Shown: positions 19,691-29,886 of the stretch, in pieces | Layout of the letters: every line of letters starts with the position of its first letter | How positions within the stretch are numbered: position 1 is the stretch's first letter | Source of the DNA: Synechococcus sp. PCC 6312 | Lineage (GTDB): Bacteria; Cyanobacteriota; Cyanobacteriia; Thermosynechococcales; Thermosynechococcaceae | Assembly: GCF_000316685.1 (NCBI RefSeq) | Contig: NC_019680.1 | Coordinates: 1,303,501 to 1,367,500 of the forward strand | DNA length: 64,000 bases | Reading direction: 5' to 3' | Position numbers and translations under genes: made by a program | The notes under the pieces: model-generated | Databases searched by the model: none | The model's input: the letters and a program-made list of their open reading frames with translations, nothing else | Told to the model about the DNA's origin: nothing

Positions 19691-20680
19691 TTAGCCAAGA
19701 TCAGGAAATTTAATCCAGGGAGGATCAACCCAGGCCACAATCCCCTTAGGCAGAGGCGAAGATTGGCTATTCTTAGGAGCAAAAATCAGATTTAAAACCC
19801 CTTCAACATGGGCAAATTGAGGCGTAATCTCAAAAATCTCTTGAAGAAATCTCCGAATTAGACAGCGTTGGAGGGCAGGGTGCAGGGTTTGCAGTGGATT
19901 TACGGCCAGGCCGGGAATCTCCTCATTCACTACAGTTGCATAATGTTTTTGAGTTTCTTGATCTAAATAATCCTGCTCGGCCTGGCAGAGGGTGGCGGTT
20001 TGGGCGAGGACTCGGTCGGCCTGGGGGTTAAAGTACTGTCGCAATTGGGGCATGATCTCGAGGCGCAAACGATTCCGGCGTAAATCCAAGTTTGCATTGG
20101 TACTATCTAGCCAAATGTCCAGGCCTCGCTCCTGACAAAACTGGGCGGTTTCTGGACGGGTTAAATCCAGCAATGGGCGGACTAATTGGATATCGGGATA
20201 AGCACCACCTAAACTCCGGCTCCAGGCCATTCCCCCTAAGCCCCCCAGGCCAGTCCCACGGAAGAGATGTAATAGCAAGGTTTCGGCCTGGTCAGTAGCC
20301 GTATGACCCGTGACAACATAGGCACAGCCCAATTCCCGGGCCAATTCGCCAAAAATTGCGTATCGCCAGGCCCGCGCTTGATTTTCACTGGTTAAGGGCT
20401 GCTCTGTGACTCGGACATGACAAGGAAGATCGAAACGATGACTGAGGGCCTGGACAAATTCTGCATTATCGTTAGCATCATCTCGCCAGCGGTGGTTACA
20501 GTGAATCACTTCTAGTCGCCAGGCCCAGTGGGGTTGGAGATCAACCAGTAGCTTGAGTAAACAGGCGGAATCTTGTCCACCGGAAACAGCAATTAGAATC
20601 CGTGCGGTGTTGGGGAGGAGAAGGCGTTGGCGCAGGTTGGTATGGATACGGGCATGAACATCCCCCCAGGCCTGGCTCAT
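19691..20680 (-). CDS. tilS: tRNA(Ile)-lysidine synthase TilS
   Basis: The 329-residue enzyme attaches lysine to C34 of tRNA-Ile(CAU), using ATP, so that it reads AUA codons. The PP-loop SGGQDSACLL (about residue 34) is intact, with the RWRDDANDNAEF and LLLHLFRGTGLGGLGGM motifs that follow in TilS. It is short compared with E. coli TilS and lacks the extra C-terminal domain, as is common in cyanobacteria. It is essential in most bacteria. The gene is dense in CCAGGCC motifs. Confidence 0.93.
   Translation of the reverse strand: MSQAWGDVHARIHTNLRQRLLLPNTARILIAVSGGQDSACLLKLLVDLQPHWAWRLEVIHCNHRWRDDANDNAEFVQALSHRFDLPCHVRVTEQPLTSENQARAWRYAIFGELARELGCAYVVTGHTATDQAETLLLHLFRGTGLGGLGGMAWSRSLGGAYPDIQLVRPLLDLTRPETAQFCQERGLDIWLDSTNANLDLRRNRLRLEIMPQLRQYFNPQADRVLAQTATLCQAEQDYLDQETQKHYATVVNEEIPGLAVNPLQTLHPALQRCLIRRFLQEIFEITPQFAHVEGVLNLIFAPKNSQSSPLPKGIVAWVDPPWIKFPDLG
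19691..20680. repeat. Highly iterated heptamer CCAGGCC/GGCCTGG (dense example)
   Basis: Thirteen copies in either orientation lie in this 990-bp stretch by hand count, against about 0.12 expected for equal base frequencies. The motif recurs throughout the host parts of the window, in genes of either strand and between genes. I saw none in 9,725-14,905 or in 24,190-39,440. Confidence 0.85.
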
Positions 20681-20701
20681 GGTTTACGTCCCAATGTCAC
20701 C

Positions 20702-21712
20702 CTAGAAAAACCAACCGTAGGAATGCAGCCCCTTCCCTAATAAATTCACCCCCAGATAACAAACCCAAACCACCCCCAGGCCACAGGTTGCAATAATTGC
20801 TGGTTTCCGCCCTTGCCAGCCTTTGGTAATCCGGGCATGAAGGTAAGCCGCAAATACTAGCCATGTAATCAAGGCCCAGGTTTCTTTCGGATCCCAACTC
20901 CAGGGCGCACCCCAGGCCTCATTGGCCCAAACCGCTCCAGAAATAATCCCAATGGTTAACAAGGGAAAGCCTAGACCAATCATCCGGTAGCTGAGGTTGT
21001 CCAAAGTTTCTGCTAAAGTGAGTCGTTCCAACCCCAAGGACATCGCCGGAGTCGTCGCCAAAGTCGGAGTTAAAACCGCAGTCCCACCAGCCTTCGTTCC
21101 CGCTAATTCCGGCTCAGAATCTGCCCCAGTTAGAGACACCAGGGTTGTTTTAGTTCCAAGTTTGCGAAACCCACCAGAGCCAATGGAGTTCCCTTTCAGC
21201 TCAACGGATTTACCCCAAGTGACGATCAAAAAGGCAATGGCAACCAATGAACCGACCATCAACGTGGCATAACTGAGCATCATCACGCTAACGTGCATCA
21301 TCAACCAATTGGATTTCAGGGCCGGAACTAAAGGAGCCGAGGTCTGCATTTCCGGGGGTAAAGTTAACGTCGCAAAAGCCGCAATTCCCATCGCCAAGGG
21401 AGCCGTCACCACCCCAACCAACCGATTGCCACTAATTCCCTCCGCGACTAGGTGCATCAAGGTCAAGCCCCAGCAGAGGAAAAATAGGGACTCATAGAGA
21501 TTACTAATCGGAAAATAACCACCTTCAATCCAGCGGGCTCCTAATAGACCCACCAGGCAAAGATTAGCCAGAATCATCCCTGTCCGGCCCAGGCCAGCTA
21601 ACCATTGTCCCTGTTCGCGAAAGGCCGCCCCAATCCAATAGATCAGCATCGTCACGAATAAAATGCCAAAAACCGTATTATCAAGCCAGTTTTCAAGGGT
21701 AACTAAGTCCAT
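20702..21712 (-). CDS. ccsB: Cytochrome c biogenesis protein CcsB/CcsA-type (haem handling)
   Basis: The 336-residue integral membrane protein has about eight hydrophobic segments and the tryptophan-rich WWD haem-handling signature near the C-terminus ([18 protein letters not shown]), plus conserved histidines ([19 protein letters not shown]). It belongs to System II cytochrome c maturation, which attaches haem to apocytochromes such as cytochrome f and c6 on the lumenal side of thylakoids. Naming varies: this haem-channel subunit is CcsA in plastids and often annotated CcsB in cyanobacteria. It lies 22 bp upstream of tilS on the same strand. Confidence 0.92.
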   Translation of the reverse strand: MDLVTLENWLDNTVFGILFVTMLIYWIGAAFREQGQWLAGLGRTGMILANLCLVGLLGARWIEGGYFPISNLYESLFFLCWGLTLMHLVAEGISGNRLVGVVTAPLAMGIAAFATLTLPPEMQTSAPLVPALKSNWLMMHVSVMMLSYATLMVGSLVAIAFLIVTWGKSVELKGNSIGSGGFRKLGTKTTLVSLTGADSEPELAGTKAGGTAVLTPTLATTPAMSLGLERLTLAETLDNLSYRMIGLGFPLLTIGIISGAVWANEAWGAPWSWDPKETWALITWLVFAAYLHARITKGWQGRKPAIIATCGLGVVWVCYLGVNLLGKGLHSYGWFF

Positions 21713-21903
21713 GCCAGGGTTCCTGTATCAGAAGTACTGCGGGAGTTGGTAATCGTCTGGGGGCCTGGGTAAGCTTGCCTCAGAATCCTCCTTATTTTAT
21801 CTGGCATCCTCCCCAAATTTCAGCCAACCCCTGCCCCAAGCTTCTGCCCAAAATCCTAAACTAGATACTATGCCTTTATTCCAGTTCTGTCTGGGTCTTC
21901 CTA

Positions 21904-22395
21904 ATGGTTTTGCTGCCTCAATCCCCAACCCACCCTACCCTTTATGACACTGATTTCTGGGCCTGGACACAAACCCAAGTTAAACTCCTCCAGGATCAGC
22001 AATGGGAGCATCTGGACTTACCGAATTTGATTGAGGAAATCGCATCCTTGGGCAGACAACAACGTCAGGAACTCCGCAATCGCCTTAGTGTGCTCACTGG
22101 ACATCTCCTGAAGTGGCACTTCCAACCGGAAAAAAGAACTCGCAGTTGGATCTCTACGATTCGGATTCAGCGCATTGATACTCTAGACCTTCTTGACGAC
22201 AATCCCAGTCTCAAACCCTACTTGGCACAGATCATTCCTAGAGTTTATGTAATGGGATTAGAACTGGCGATTCAGGAAACTGACCTCCCCCCTACTCATT
22301 TTCCTGAAAATTGCCCTTACGCCCTAGATCAGATTCTAGACTCGCAATTTTTTCCTGGCGAACCATCTAAACTGTTAGCTGATTTTGAGAGATAA
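21904..22395 (+). CDS. DUF29 family protein
   Basis: The 163-residue protein matches the cyanobacteria-rich DUF29 pattern: YDTDFWAWTQTQVKLL at the start, LIEEIASLGRQQRQEL, then HLLKWHFQPEKRTRSW and a PYALDQILD end. DUF29 proteins are abundant in cyanobacterial genomes and have no established role. No signal peptide or membrane segment. Confidence 0.85.
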   Translation: MVLLPQSPTHPTLYDTDFWAWTQTQVKLLQDQQWEHLDLPNLIEEIASLGRQQRQELRNRLSVLTGHLLKWHFQPEKRTRSWISTIRIQRIDTLDLLDDNPSLKPYLAQIIPRVYVMGLELAIQETDLPPTHFPENCPYALDQILDSQFFPGEPSKLLADFER

Positions 22396-22465
22396 CATCT
22401 AATGCCTGTTATGCGAAAGATCAGCCCCAGGTTATCTACTCTCTGTAATTTTTTGTGACTGGCCC

Positions 22466-23356
22466 ATGACCTTTCTTCCCTTTGGCTTTCAACCCCAGGC
22501 CCTGATTACTCCCTTGGGCAAGCTGATTTACTACACTCCCTATGCTGAAATTTGGGGCCAACCTAAACACTCCCAGAAGTTTTTATTTCTCCATAGTTTA
22601 GGGGGTGGTTCATCCCAGGTCGAGTGGGCCGGCATTTATCCAGCCTTTGCCAGCCGTTATCGGATTTATGTCCCGGATTTAATCGGTTGGGGTGCGTCCG
22701 ATCATCCGGTGCGGGATTACCATGCCGCGGACTACTGGCAGATGGTTGAACTATTGATTGAGAAGATTGGCGCTCCGGTTGCGGTGATTGCATCTTCTTT
22801 GACTGCCGGATTAGTTGTGCGTTTAGCCATTCAAAAACCAGAATTATTCAGTGGCTTATGTTTAGTTGGCCCCACTGGATTTAGTGACTTTGGTAATGAT
22901 TATGGACAAGGTTTAGCGGCTCAGTTGGCCGGAACCCCAGGCCTGGATCAGATCATTTACACGCTCGGGGCCGGGAATGCCTTGGCCGTGCGGAATTTTT
23001 TAGAGCAGTTTATTTTTGCCCAACCGGAACGCCTCACCCCCGCCACTGTCAATGCCTATCTGAATTCTGCCCAAGAGCCGGGAGCCGAATTTGCCGCCTT
23101 GGCCTCCTTACGGGGGGATTTATGTTTTGATTTGTCTCGCTACCTTGGACAACTGGCCGTGCCGAGCATCTTTATCTGGGGAGAAGCCTCAAAATTTAAC
23201 TCTGTTGAACTGGGCCACCGCCTCGCCGCTCTCAATCCCCAGGCCATTCAAGGGTTTTTCACCGTTCCTACCACTGGAGTCCTGCCCCACCTCGAATTTC
23301 CTGCCTCAGTCATTGCCTTGATAGAAGCCCATTTTCTTCCCTTAATCAGCAAATAA
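22466..23356 (+). CDS. Alpha/beta hydrolase-fold protein
   Basis: The 296-residue protein has an oxyanion-type [10 protein letters not shown] loop, the [13 protein letters not shown] strand-turn and a nucleophile elbow at [10 protein letters not shown], where serine sits in A-S-S-L-T rather than the usual G-x-S-x-G. A late HLEFP supplies a possible catalytic histidine. Such proteins include esterases, lipases and dehalogenases. The substrate cannot be predicted. It lies 65 bp upstream of psb28 and may share its transcript. Confidence 0.85.
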   Translation: MTFLPFGFQPQALITPLGKLIYYTPYAEIWGQPKHSQKFLFLHSLGGGSSQVEWAGIYPAFASRYRIYVPDLIGWGASDHPVRDYHAADYWQMVELLIEKIGAPVAVIASSLTAGLVVRLAIQKPELFSGLCLVGPTGFSDFGNDYGQGLAAQLAGTPGLDQIIYTLGAGNALAVRNFLEQFIFAQPERLTPATVNAYLNSAQEPGAEFAALASLRGDLCFDLSRYLGQLAVPSIFIWGEASKFNSVELGHRLAALNPQAIQGFFTVPTTGVLPHLEFPASVIALIEAHFLPLISK

Positions 23357-23421
23357 CCCTGACAACACTGCCCCCGAATCCAGGTATTCTGAAGGAATAC
23401 AAATCATCAGTTGGCATCATC

Positions 23422-23754
23422 ATGGCAGATATTCAATTTATTCGGGGTATAAATGAAGAAATTGTTCCCGATGTCCGTCTAACTCGGGCCAAAGATGGCA
23501 CTAACGGCAAGGCTTACTTTACCTTTGATAACCCCAAAATTGTTCAAGAAGGTAATTTGGAAATTAACGGGATGTACATGGTGGATGAGGAAGGTGAAAT
23601 TGTCACCCGGGAAGTCAATGCCAAATTTATCAACGGTCAAGCCACTGCCATTGAAGCCACCTATACCATTCGCAGCGCTGCCGATTGGGATCGCTTTATT
23701 CGCTTTATGGATCGCTATGCAGCCACCCATGGCCTGGGCCTGAATCAGTCATAA
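23422..23754 (+). CDS. psb28: Photosystem II assembly protein Psb28
   Basis: The 110-residue protein has the characteristic start ([19 protein letters not shown]), the ATFTF-type strand ([10 protein letters not shown]) and the [10 protein letters not shown] and [12 protein letters not shown] segments. Psb28 binds the cytoplasmic face of the CP47-containing RC47 intermediate during PSII assembly and repair. It is not in mature PSII. Length is typical. It marks the host as an oxygenic phototroph. Confidence 0.96.
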   Translation: MADIQFIRGINEEIVPDVRLTRAKDGTNGKAYFTFDNPKIVQEGNLEINGMYMVDEEGEIVTREVNAKFINGQATAIEATYTIRSAADWDRFIRFMDRYAATHGLGLNQS

Positions 23755-23792
23755 CCGAGGCCATCAATCTTAACTAACGGTGCGAGGGCAAT

Positions 23793-24197
23793 ATGGCAGA
23801 ACAAGAACGCTTGCTGATGATGGCCGAAGATGAACTGACGCAGTACAGTACCGATGCCCGCAAAATTGAAAAGCTCCGGCGCAAAATTGCCCTCTCGGTT
23901 CCTTTAGCAAAACAACGGGAAGTTAAAGACGCTTTAATGGCGGAATTTCCCACAGATTTTCTCAATCGCCTCATCCTCGAACAACGCCAAACGGTCGCCT
24001 TACCCTTTTGGGGCATTGCTGGCCTGGGGTTACTGTTGGGGATTTCTTGGCAACAACCCTTAGATTTTCTAGCTACGATCATTGGCGGTGGTATTGCCAT
24101 TCTGATTCAACGCAAAGGCTGGCAACTGATGGCCAAACGTTTACTCATTCAAACCTTGGATGAACTAGATCCCCAATCCCAGGCCCCGCCTAAGTAA
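23793..24197 (+). CDS. Small two-helix membrane protein, cyanobacterial hypothetical
   Basis: The 134-residue protein has a charged helical N-terminal half (residues 1-70), two adjacent hydrophobic helices (about 73-105, PFWGIAGLGLLLGISW and LATIIGGGIAIL) and a short charged tail. It follows psb28 by 38 bp on the same strand, so the two may be co-transcribed, and a thylakoid location is possible. Family not recognised. Confidence 0.7.
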   Translation: MAEQERLLMMAEDELTQYSTDARKIEKLRRKIALSVPLAKQREVKDALMAEFPTDFLNRLILEQRQTVALPFWGIAGLGLLLGISWQQPLDFLATIIGGGIAILIQRKGWQLMAKRLLIQTLDELDPQSQAPPK

Positions 24198-24288
24198 GTG
24201 CTTCCATCGCAGGCCAGCCATTTCCCCACATCGGCAGCCCAGACCAAATAAAAATGTCACCATCGGGAAATAGTGAGAGGAATACTAA

Positions 24289-24640
24289 TCAATTTTGTTT
24301 GAATGCTGTCAGAATTGCCTTAACTTTGTTTTCAGTGAATAGCTTTACCTTATGGGATTGGAGATGGCCCACCACTGCCCGATACTTTACCAATGAATCT
24401 GGGAAAAGTCCCTTATCTTTCGCCGTCAGTTCGGTTCGAGTCTTGCCGAGTTTCCGGGGTTTATACGCCAAAGGGTTGGGTCAAAATGCCCAGTGGCTAT
24501 ATCTTGCTCAATCCAACCCGCAATCTGCTTTGCTTTGAATCAGAGTTAGGCGTCCCCACAGCAAGGGTGTAACCCATTTCTAAAAACTTACAACGGAGCC
24601 GTAATCGGGATCGGTATTTCTCAAGCGTGACTTTAGACAT
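24289..24640 (-). pseudogene. Tyrosine integrase relic (N-terminal arm-binding region)
   Basis: Reading leftward from the ATG at 24640, the three frames in turn give SKVTLEKYRSRLRLRCKF, then KAKQIAGWIEQDIATGHFDPTLWR, written here in parts, then YKPRKLGKTRTELTAKDKG and a run to a stop at 24289. In order this is the arm-type DNA-binding N-terminus usual in cyanobacterial phage integrases. There are at least two frameshifts, and the catalytic domain is missing. It lies about 160 bp from the tRNA-Val gene, on the side opposite the live element, and marks an older insertion at the same site. Confidence 0.7.
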
Positions 24641-24800
24641 CTGCGAACGAGCTTTGCTCTACGGGGTAAATTCGGGGGTGAATTTACAACCCCAAACAAC
24701 CTGTAACGGTCTTTGTTCTTTGTCTTATTCACATTAAGATTATCTTTAGAAGTTGCTTGGAACTCCCAAAAGCCTTACTATAACTAGGTTCCCTAACCTA

Positions 24801-24872
<72 letters not shown>

Positions 24873-24889
24873 GATCGCTAACGCTCTCT

Positions 24890-24905
24890 AACTGCTAAAG
24901 CAGTT
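24890..24905. promoter_or_regulatory. Small perfect hairpin between tRNA and integrase
   Basis: AACTGC (24890-24895) pairs with GCAGTT (24900-24905) across a TAAA loop. It lies 18 bp upstream of the tRNA 5' end, within element DNA. It could be an integrase or excisionase binding feature, or part of the new tRNA leader. Role unproven. Confidence 0.35.
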
Positions 24906-25069
24906 CCCATAAGGTTTATAGAGCTTCTTTAATATAACCGATTAAGTAAGACTTTTATAAAAGGTTTTTCTAATTGAGCCTTAAATAGGGTTTATTTAGT
25001 TCAATTTTAGTCGGATTTATTAAGAAGATTGTCAATAAACTTTTATTAGTGAACTAGAGAGCAAATTCT

Positions 25070-26179
25070 ATGGCTGAGACTTTTAGAATCGTTTTTAATA
25101 AAGAAAACCAAGCTTACAGAATTTACCTTGGGAATAGCAGATACCTTTATCTCGGTAAGGTGTCAGAGACAGTAGCCATGGCTATCCAATCAAGGATGCA
25201 GTCAGACCTAGCCCTAGGACAGTTTGACGCTACATTAGAGCGTTACAAGATAGATAACCCTTCTAAGCTTATTAAACAAGTTCCTAAAAGGGATATTAAA
25301 GAGCTTTCTTTAGAAGAGTTTTATCAAGTCTGGATAGAATCACTTAATCTAACTACAGCTAAATATAACGGTAAGTATTTAGAAGTAGGTAAGGTTATTA
25401 AGAGAGCTAGTGAGTATAAAGACTTACAAAAGGGATTGACCAAGATATTCAGTGAATACAAACTAGGAACTATTAAGACTTATAAGCCTTACTTGAATAA
25501 GTTCTTTCAATACTGCATTAAAGAAAGTTACTTAAAAGAAAATCCTCTAGAGTCTATTAAGCTTAATCCTGTAAAAAGTAGCAAGGATAATATTAAACCG
25601 CTAACTAAGTTAGAAGTAAATAAAATAATTGACTTATTCGCTACTAAATACCCTTACTATAGAGATTTAACTGAGTTTTTATTTATCACTGGAGTTAGAC
25701 CCTCAGAAGCTCTTTCTCTGAGTTGGGATAAGGTAAACTTTGAAGAAAACTACATTCTAATAGATGTTGCTATTGGGAAAGATAAAAGCTTATCACCTTA
25801 CTCTAATAGAAAACTTCTTAAAGAAACTAAGACTGGCATTAGTGGTAAGATTCCTTTAAGTAACAGGTTAAGAGAGCTACTTATAAGTAGATATGCTAAT
25901 TACTTAAAAGGAAACAGGAATAGTAAGAATCTTATCTTTCCTGGGTTAAAAGGTGGTTATCTAGATTGGTCTAAATACAGTGTTAAATGGAAAGCTGTTT
26001 TAACTGAATTAAATATAGTTTATAGAAACCCTTATCAAACTAGGCATACAGCCTTAAGTTATGTCGCATCTTCACAAGGGTTATTAGCTGCCGCTAAGTT
26101 AGCGAGACATACCAACTCAGTTACAGTGGCCAAGCATTATGCCCGATTCACGGGTGATCTAGAGTTACCGGATTACTAG
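25070..26179 (+). CDS. int: Tyrosine recombinase (integrase) of the element
   Basis: The 369-residue protein has an N-terminal arm-binding region (SRMQSDLALGQFDATLERYK, about 45-65), a core-binding helical domain (about 100-175) and a catalytic domain with the first arginine in GVRPSEALS (about 210), TRHTALSYVA (about 325), ARHTNS and the tyrosine nucleophile in VAKHYARF (about 357). It sits about 200 bp from attL, the usual place for an integrase acting on the adjacent tRNA site. The arm region resembles the relic at 24289-24640. The catalytic residues appear complete. It should carry out integration and, with an unidentified helper, excision. Confidence 0.95.
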   Translation: MAETFRIVFNKENQAYRIYLGNSRYLYLGKVSETVAMAIQSRMQSDLALGQFDATLERYKIDNPSKLIKQVPKRDIKELSLEEFYQVWIESLNLTTAKYNGKYLEVGKVIKRASEYKDLQKGLTKIFSEYKLGTIKTYKPYLNKFFQYCIKESYLKENPLESIKLNPVKSSKDNIKPLTKLEVNKIIDLFATKYPYYRDLTEFLFITGVRPSEALSLSWDKVNFEENYILIDVAIGKDKSLSPYSNRKLLKETKTGISGKIPLSNRLRELLISRYANYLKGNRNSKNLIFPGLKGGYLDWSKYSVKWKAVLTELNIVYRNPYQTRHTALSYVASSQGLLAAAKLARHTNSVTVAKHYARFTGDLELPDY

Positions 26180-26223
26180 GCTAGGTTAAAGTCTCTTAGA
26201 ACCTTTGCTGAGAGCTACCGCCT

Positions 26224-27315
26224 GTGACTTGGATTTACCTTGTCGGAACTGACCAGATACCCCTAATACAGGATTTATCTAATTCCGATCAAGTCTTAGT
26301 GGTAAAAGACGGTAGAACCAAGAGAATCTTACTTAGTAATTTTCCTGCTAGTGGTGGTGTTGGTGGTGATATAGAAGCTGAAGATATTCAAGGCTTAGTG
26401 AGCTTTATTCAAAATACCCAATTAACCGCTAATCAAATAACCGATTTATTAAACTTTATTCAATCAGTTAATTTAAGCACAAGTCAGATAACGGGATTAG
26501 TAAATTTAATTCAATCTACAACTATTCCAGCCGGGAATATAGAAGGATTAGTGAGTATAGTTCAAGCAACCCCTATAGAGTGGCAAAGCAAGAACACTAA
26601 TTTTAATGCGGTAGCTAACGCTAATTACTTAATTAATAACACTGCCAATCAAATCACTGTTACCTTACCTTCTAATCCTGCGACAGGTGACACAGTTAGG
26701 GCAATTTTGTTAGGTGACCAACCAGTTATATTTAACCGTAATAGCAATAAAATAAACGGAATTGAGTTAAACGGTTATACAACTATTAAATTCTTAATTC
26801 ACGAGTTGATATTTTTTGACTCTCAAATAGGTTGGGTTGTTACTCACTCAAACAGACCTAATCCACAAAAATTGCCATTGTATAACTTGTTAAGCTATTC
26901 CCCTACAGCTTTAGCTAGTTATACCTATGCGGGTTCTAATACTCTTAATTTAATAAATGACGGTAATCTAACTGTTGGGGCTGTAAAAAATGGCGGCGGA
27001 ACTGACTTTAGGATTAGATTAAGCTTTACTAATCAAGTTCTTATAAATAGAATCACTATTAACACTGGTCAATTTAACGGAAATTTTAATAATCCTACTT
27101 CTTTCCAGGTTTATTCAGGTAGTTCTATAACTGGTAATCCTATTTTTAGCTCTAGCCTAACTAAGACTACAGCTAGTCAAACTTTTGAATTATTAGAAAA
27201 CTCAAACTTCTTTAGCTCCTTTTCAGATATTTCTGTTTTATTTAGTGGTAATGCTGACAATACTTTACCTAATCAGTCTGTAGCAGAATTTAGATTATTT
27301 GGTCAACAATTATGA
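26224..27315 (+). CDS. Putative virion/tail-fibre-like protein with short repeats
   Basis: The 363-residue protein (GTG start at 26224) has a short N-terminal domain (DQVLVVKDGRTKRILLSNF), four approximate 20-residue repeats of the form I-x-G-L-V-x-x-I-Q-x-T (about 57-120), then beta-rich segments: ITVTLPSNPATGDTVRAIL, typical of fibre or trimer-forming phage proteins, and a C-terminal galactose-binding-like beta domain (INRITINTGQF...VAEFRLFGQQL ends). Its stop overlaps the next start. It is the first gene after the integrase on the same strand. Fibre or receptor-binding role is inference from repeat style. Confidence 0.6.
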   Translation: MTWIYLVGTDQIPLIQDLSNSDQVLVVKDGRTKRILLSNFPASGGVGGDIEAEDIQGLVSFIQNTQLTANQITDLLNFIQSVNLSTSQITGLVNLIQSTTIPAGNIEGLVSIVQATPIEWQSKNTNFNAVANANYLINNTANQITVTLPSNPATGDTVRAILLGDQPVIFNRNSNKINGIELNGYTTIKFLIHELIFFDSQIGWVVTHSNRPNPQKLPLYNLLSYSPTALASYTYAGSNTLNLINDGNLTVGAVKNGGGTDFRIRLSFTNQVLINRITINTGQFNGNFNNPTSFQVYSGSSITGNPIFSSSLTKTTASQTFELLENSNFFSSFSDISVLFSGNADNTLPNQSVAEFRLFGQQL

Positions 27316-27773
27316 ACACTATAAGAAGCTTTGGAATCGTATTAAATAACAATAATGGAGGTGATTTAGTTACTTTCTATAAGCCCGGAATAATTCCGGG
27401 GACTCAATCACAGGATAGAGTGGCGGGACTAATTAACTATTTAATCCTATCGGTTAATTTACCTAATCCCCCTGTGGTACAGCAATATTCCGGCCGAAGT
27501 GTAACCTTAACCCTTAAACCATTTAGCAATTCACCTGTTCTAGAAATAAATACTTTTGACTTACGTCCTGGAGTAGTGCCTTACACTATTGATTTATTAC
27601 CCTTCTTATTTGGTCAAAGAGTGCCAAGTGTAGGGCCTGATTGCGAACTAGGAATTAAATTGATTGATAAAGGCTACGGTTTCTTGTCTGCTAACGAATC
27701 ACTGACTTTATATGGTAGTGCTAACGAAGAAATAGAAACAAATGAAGATAGTATTATTCAAAGACTGAACTAA
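27312..27773 (+). CDS. Unrecognised protein of the late-like module
   Basis: The 153-residue protein is beta-rich, without signal peptide or membrane segment. Its start overlaps the stop of the preceding gene by 4 bp (ATGA), so translation is coupled. The middle (SVTLTLKPFSNSPVLEINTF, just under 20 residues in parts) and IDLLPFLFGQRVPSVGPDC look like an adaptor or minor structural protein, but I recognise no family. Confidence 0.6.
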   Translation: MNTIRSFGIVLNNNNGGDLVTFYKPGIIPGTQSQDRVAGLINYLILSVNLPNPPVVQQYSGRSVTLTLKPFSNSPVLEINTFDLRPGVVPYTIDLLPFLFGQRVPSVGPDCELGIKLIDKGYGFLSANESLTLYGSANEEIETNEDSIIQRLN

Positions 27774-27786
27774 GGAGTTATCTATT

Positions 27787-29886
27787 ATGGCGATCCAATT
27801 AGCTCCAGTATTAGCAGTAGGTCAAGCAGTAGCTATTGGGGCAGTAGCAGGGGCCGTAACTAATACTTTATTAAATGCGCAGGCACGTGCCTGGAAGAAA
27901 GGTAGGGACGCTAACCCAGGACAGCAACCTAACTGGTACACAGATTTTGGTGATACAGTTTGGGACTATAACCGTGAAAAAAACAATTTTCCTCCTATTC
28001 CTGCTAATAGCTTTATTGGCGGTCAATGTTCGATAGCCTATAAGGTAGGCATCACTGGACTATCTACCAAAGTCAGGACTCTTGCAGATGGCTCGAAAGA
28101 AACAACTAGAGAAGTTATCAGTTTGTCACCTAATGATGGCGTGACAGCGCAAGGCCCAATTCAGTCAGTTTTTTTAGAATCTAGTTCTACTGGTAATTCA
28201 ATTACTTGGAATTTAGTGGTGATTGGGGCAAATGGGAGAGTACAAAGGGGATTGGGACAGACTTTGGGTTTTGATAGCTTTGTAATACAGCTTTCTGGTA
28301 CTCAGATAGTGCCAGTATCAGGAATAGATAATTGCGGCAATTTAACCTTTAATAATACGATCAATAATTACTATTACAATACGACTAATAATAATACTAT
28401 TAACTTACCTGATTTACCGAGTGTAGAAATACCTGAATTACCAAGTTTTGAGTTACCTAAATTTGAACCTTATCAAACTACAGAACCATTAACAGATTTA
28501 AGTGACCCTGAAAGATTGCCAGAATACGAAGATGCGGATATTAACGAGATTAAAAACAATTTAGATATTGCTTTAGATAGGCTCACCACCTTATTGAATA
28601 ATCAAGATAGTTCTTTAGAAGCTATTTTAGACGCTGTTAATAATATTAGATTTATTCAGCCTGGGGAAGATGATGAACCTCTTCAGCCCGGAGAAACTTT
28701 AATACCTATCACTATTACAGTTCCTTGGGTAAGAGAGGATGTCAATGGGGAAAGATACCTGGAGCAACAAACAATTAAGGTAGTTTCTAACCCTAGTGCG
28801 TTAATCTCACGATTAACTGCTACGGCTGAAATGGCACTTGACCCGATTAGAACGGAAATGGCTAAAAAGCTATTTTTAATTATGGGAGGTGAAACTTTTT
28901 GGGAGTTTGAAACAATAGACGGCAATCTATTTGCTAAAGCTCAATACAACCCAGAAGAATATTTAAGAGATACTAGTGAGCTTTCCTACAATATCCAAGA
29001 GTCTAACGGTTCTATTGCTACTTTAGAAAGTAGAGAGCTAATCAGTAGAAGCTTACCGTCTTTAATAACTGCTATTAACTCAGTTAACTATATCCGTAGT
29101 GGACAGTGGAAATATCCTACTACTGTACCGGATACTATTGTAGAGAGAGACGAAAATACCCTATTACCGTTTACTATTCAGCAAATAGAGTTACATGATA
29201 TTCAGGATTACAATGAATGGTTTTTACAGCAATTCGATGAAATTCTCGGTAATTGGCACAATAGAATTGAGATAGAAGATAATGACTTAGTAGCTGAAGG
29301 GAATCAATCACAGACTATCGTTTTACACTCAGTGGCAGATGCTTTGTCAGAAATACTTACTCAAAACGTGACTACTAACGTTTTATTAAAGGCTATTATT
29401 AACCTCAATACCAGGAATTTAATAGAGACTATTAACACTAAAAAAGAGTCAGTAGTAGCCAATTATGCGATAGATACAATTATTGATTACTTAGCTTGTG
29501 AGATTAAACAGAAAACTATTAAGTTACCCATGCTGGCAACTTTACCAACTACTGAAGGAGAAAGCTCTAATATTGGCTTAAGTGATTTTCTTAAAGACAG
29601 TGAGAAAGATATTGCTATTACTGAGTATTCAGGTAAGCAAAATCTACAATTTTCTTTAACGTCTTTATTACAAGGGGCAGCTATTGTTAAAGCTTCACTG
29701 ACCAGAAAACTCCCCGGTTCGCTAACAGATTTTATTTCACAAGTAATGCAGCAAGTCAACGGATTTGAATCACAGGATAATACCCAGCAATTAATAGACC
29801 AAATTAAAGACCTTTATGGCGATGATGTCGAGGTAACTATATCGCCTATTAACCTTACTAACGGTGATTCTAATGGGACTAATTAG
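27787..29886 (+). CDS. Large unrecognised protein with Asn-rich and Pro-acidic linker
   Basis: The 699-residue protein starts with a hydrophobic Ala-rich helix (VLAVGQAVAIGAVAGAV). A globular domain follows to about 190, then an Asn/Tyr-rich stretch (INNYYYNTTNNN) leads into a Pro-Glu-Leu repeat linker (LPDLPSVEIPELPSF) at about 205-250, and a long helical C-terminal part. The architecture (membrane-seeking start, extended linker, distal domain) recalls virion spike or attachment proteins. AGGAG lies 12 bp before the ATG. It is the largest protein of the element and so a prime structural candidate, but no homology is claimed. Confidence 0.6.
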   Translation: MAIQLAPVLAVGQAVAIGAVAGAVTNTLLNAQARAWKKGRDANPGQQPNWYTDFGDTVWDYNREKNNFPPIPANSFIGGQCSIAYKVGITGLSTKVRTLADGSKETTREVISLSPNDGVTAQGPIQSVFLESSSTGNSITWNLVVIGANGRVQRGLGQTLGFDSFVIQLSGTQIVPVSGIDNCGNLTFNNTINNYYYNTTNNNTINLPDLPSVEIPELPSFELPKFEPYQTTEPLTDLSDPERLPEYEDADINEIKNNLDIALDRLTTLLNNQDSSLEAILDAVNNIRFIQPGEDDEPLQPGETLIPITITVPWVREDVNGERYLEQQTIKVVSNPSALISRLTATAEMALDPIRTEMAKKLFLIMGGETFWEFETIDGNLFAKAQYNPEEYLRDTSELSYNIQESNGSIATLESRELISRSLPSLITAINSVNYIRSGQWKYPTTVPDTIVERDENTLLPFTIQQIELHDIQDYNEWFLQQFDEILGNWHNRIEIEDNDLVAEGNQSQTIVLHSVADALSEILTQNVTTNVLLKAIINLNTRNLIETINTKKESVVANYAIDTIIDYLACEIKQKTIKLPMLATLPTTEGESSNIGLSDFLKDSEKDIAITEYSGKQNLQFSLTSLLQGAAIVKASLTRKLPGSLTDFISQVMQQVNGFESQDNTQQLIDQIKDLYGDDVEVTISPINLTNGDSNGTN

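Noticed and set aside
24254-24538. 94-codon plus-strand frame before tRNA-Val
   Set aside because: The minus strand reads as a decayed integrase, which explains the region better.
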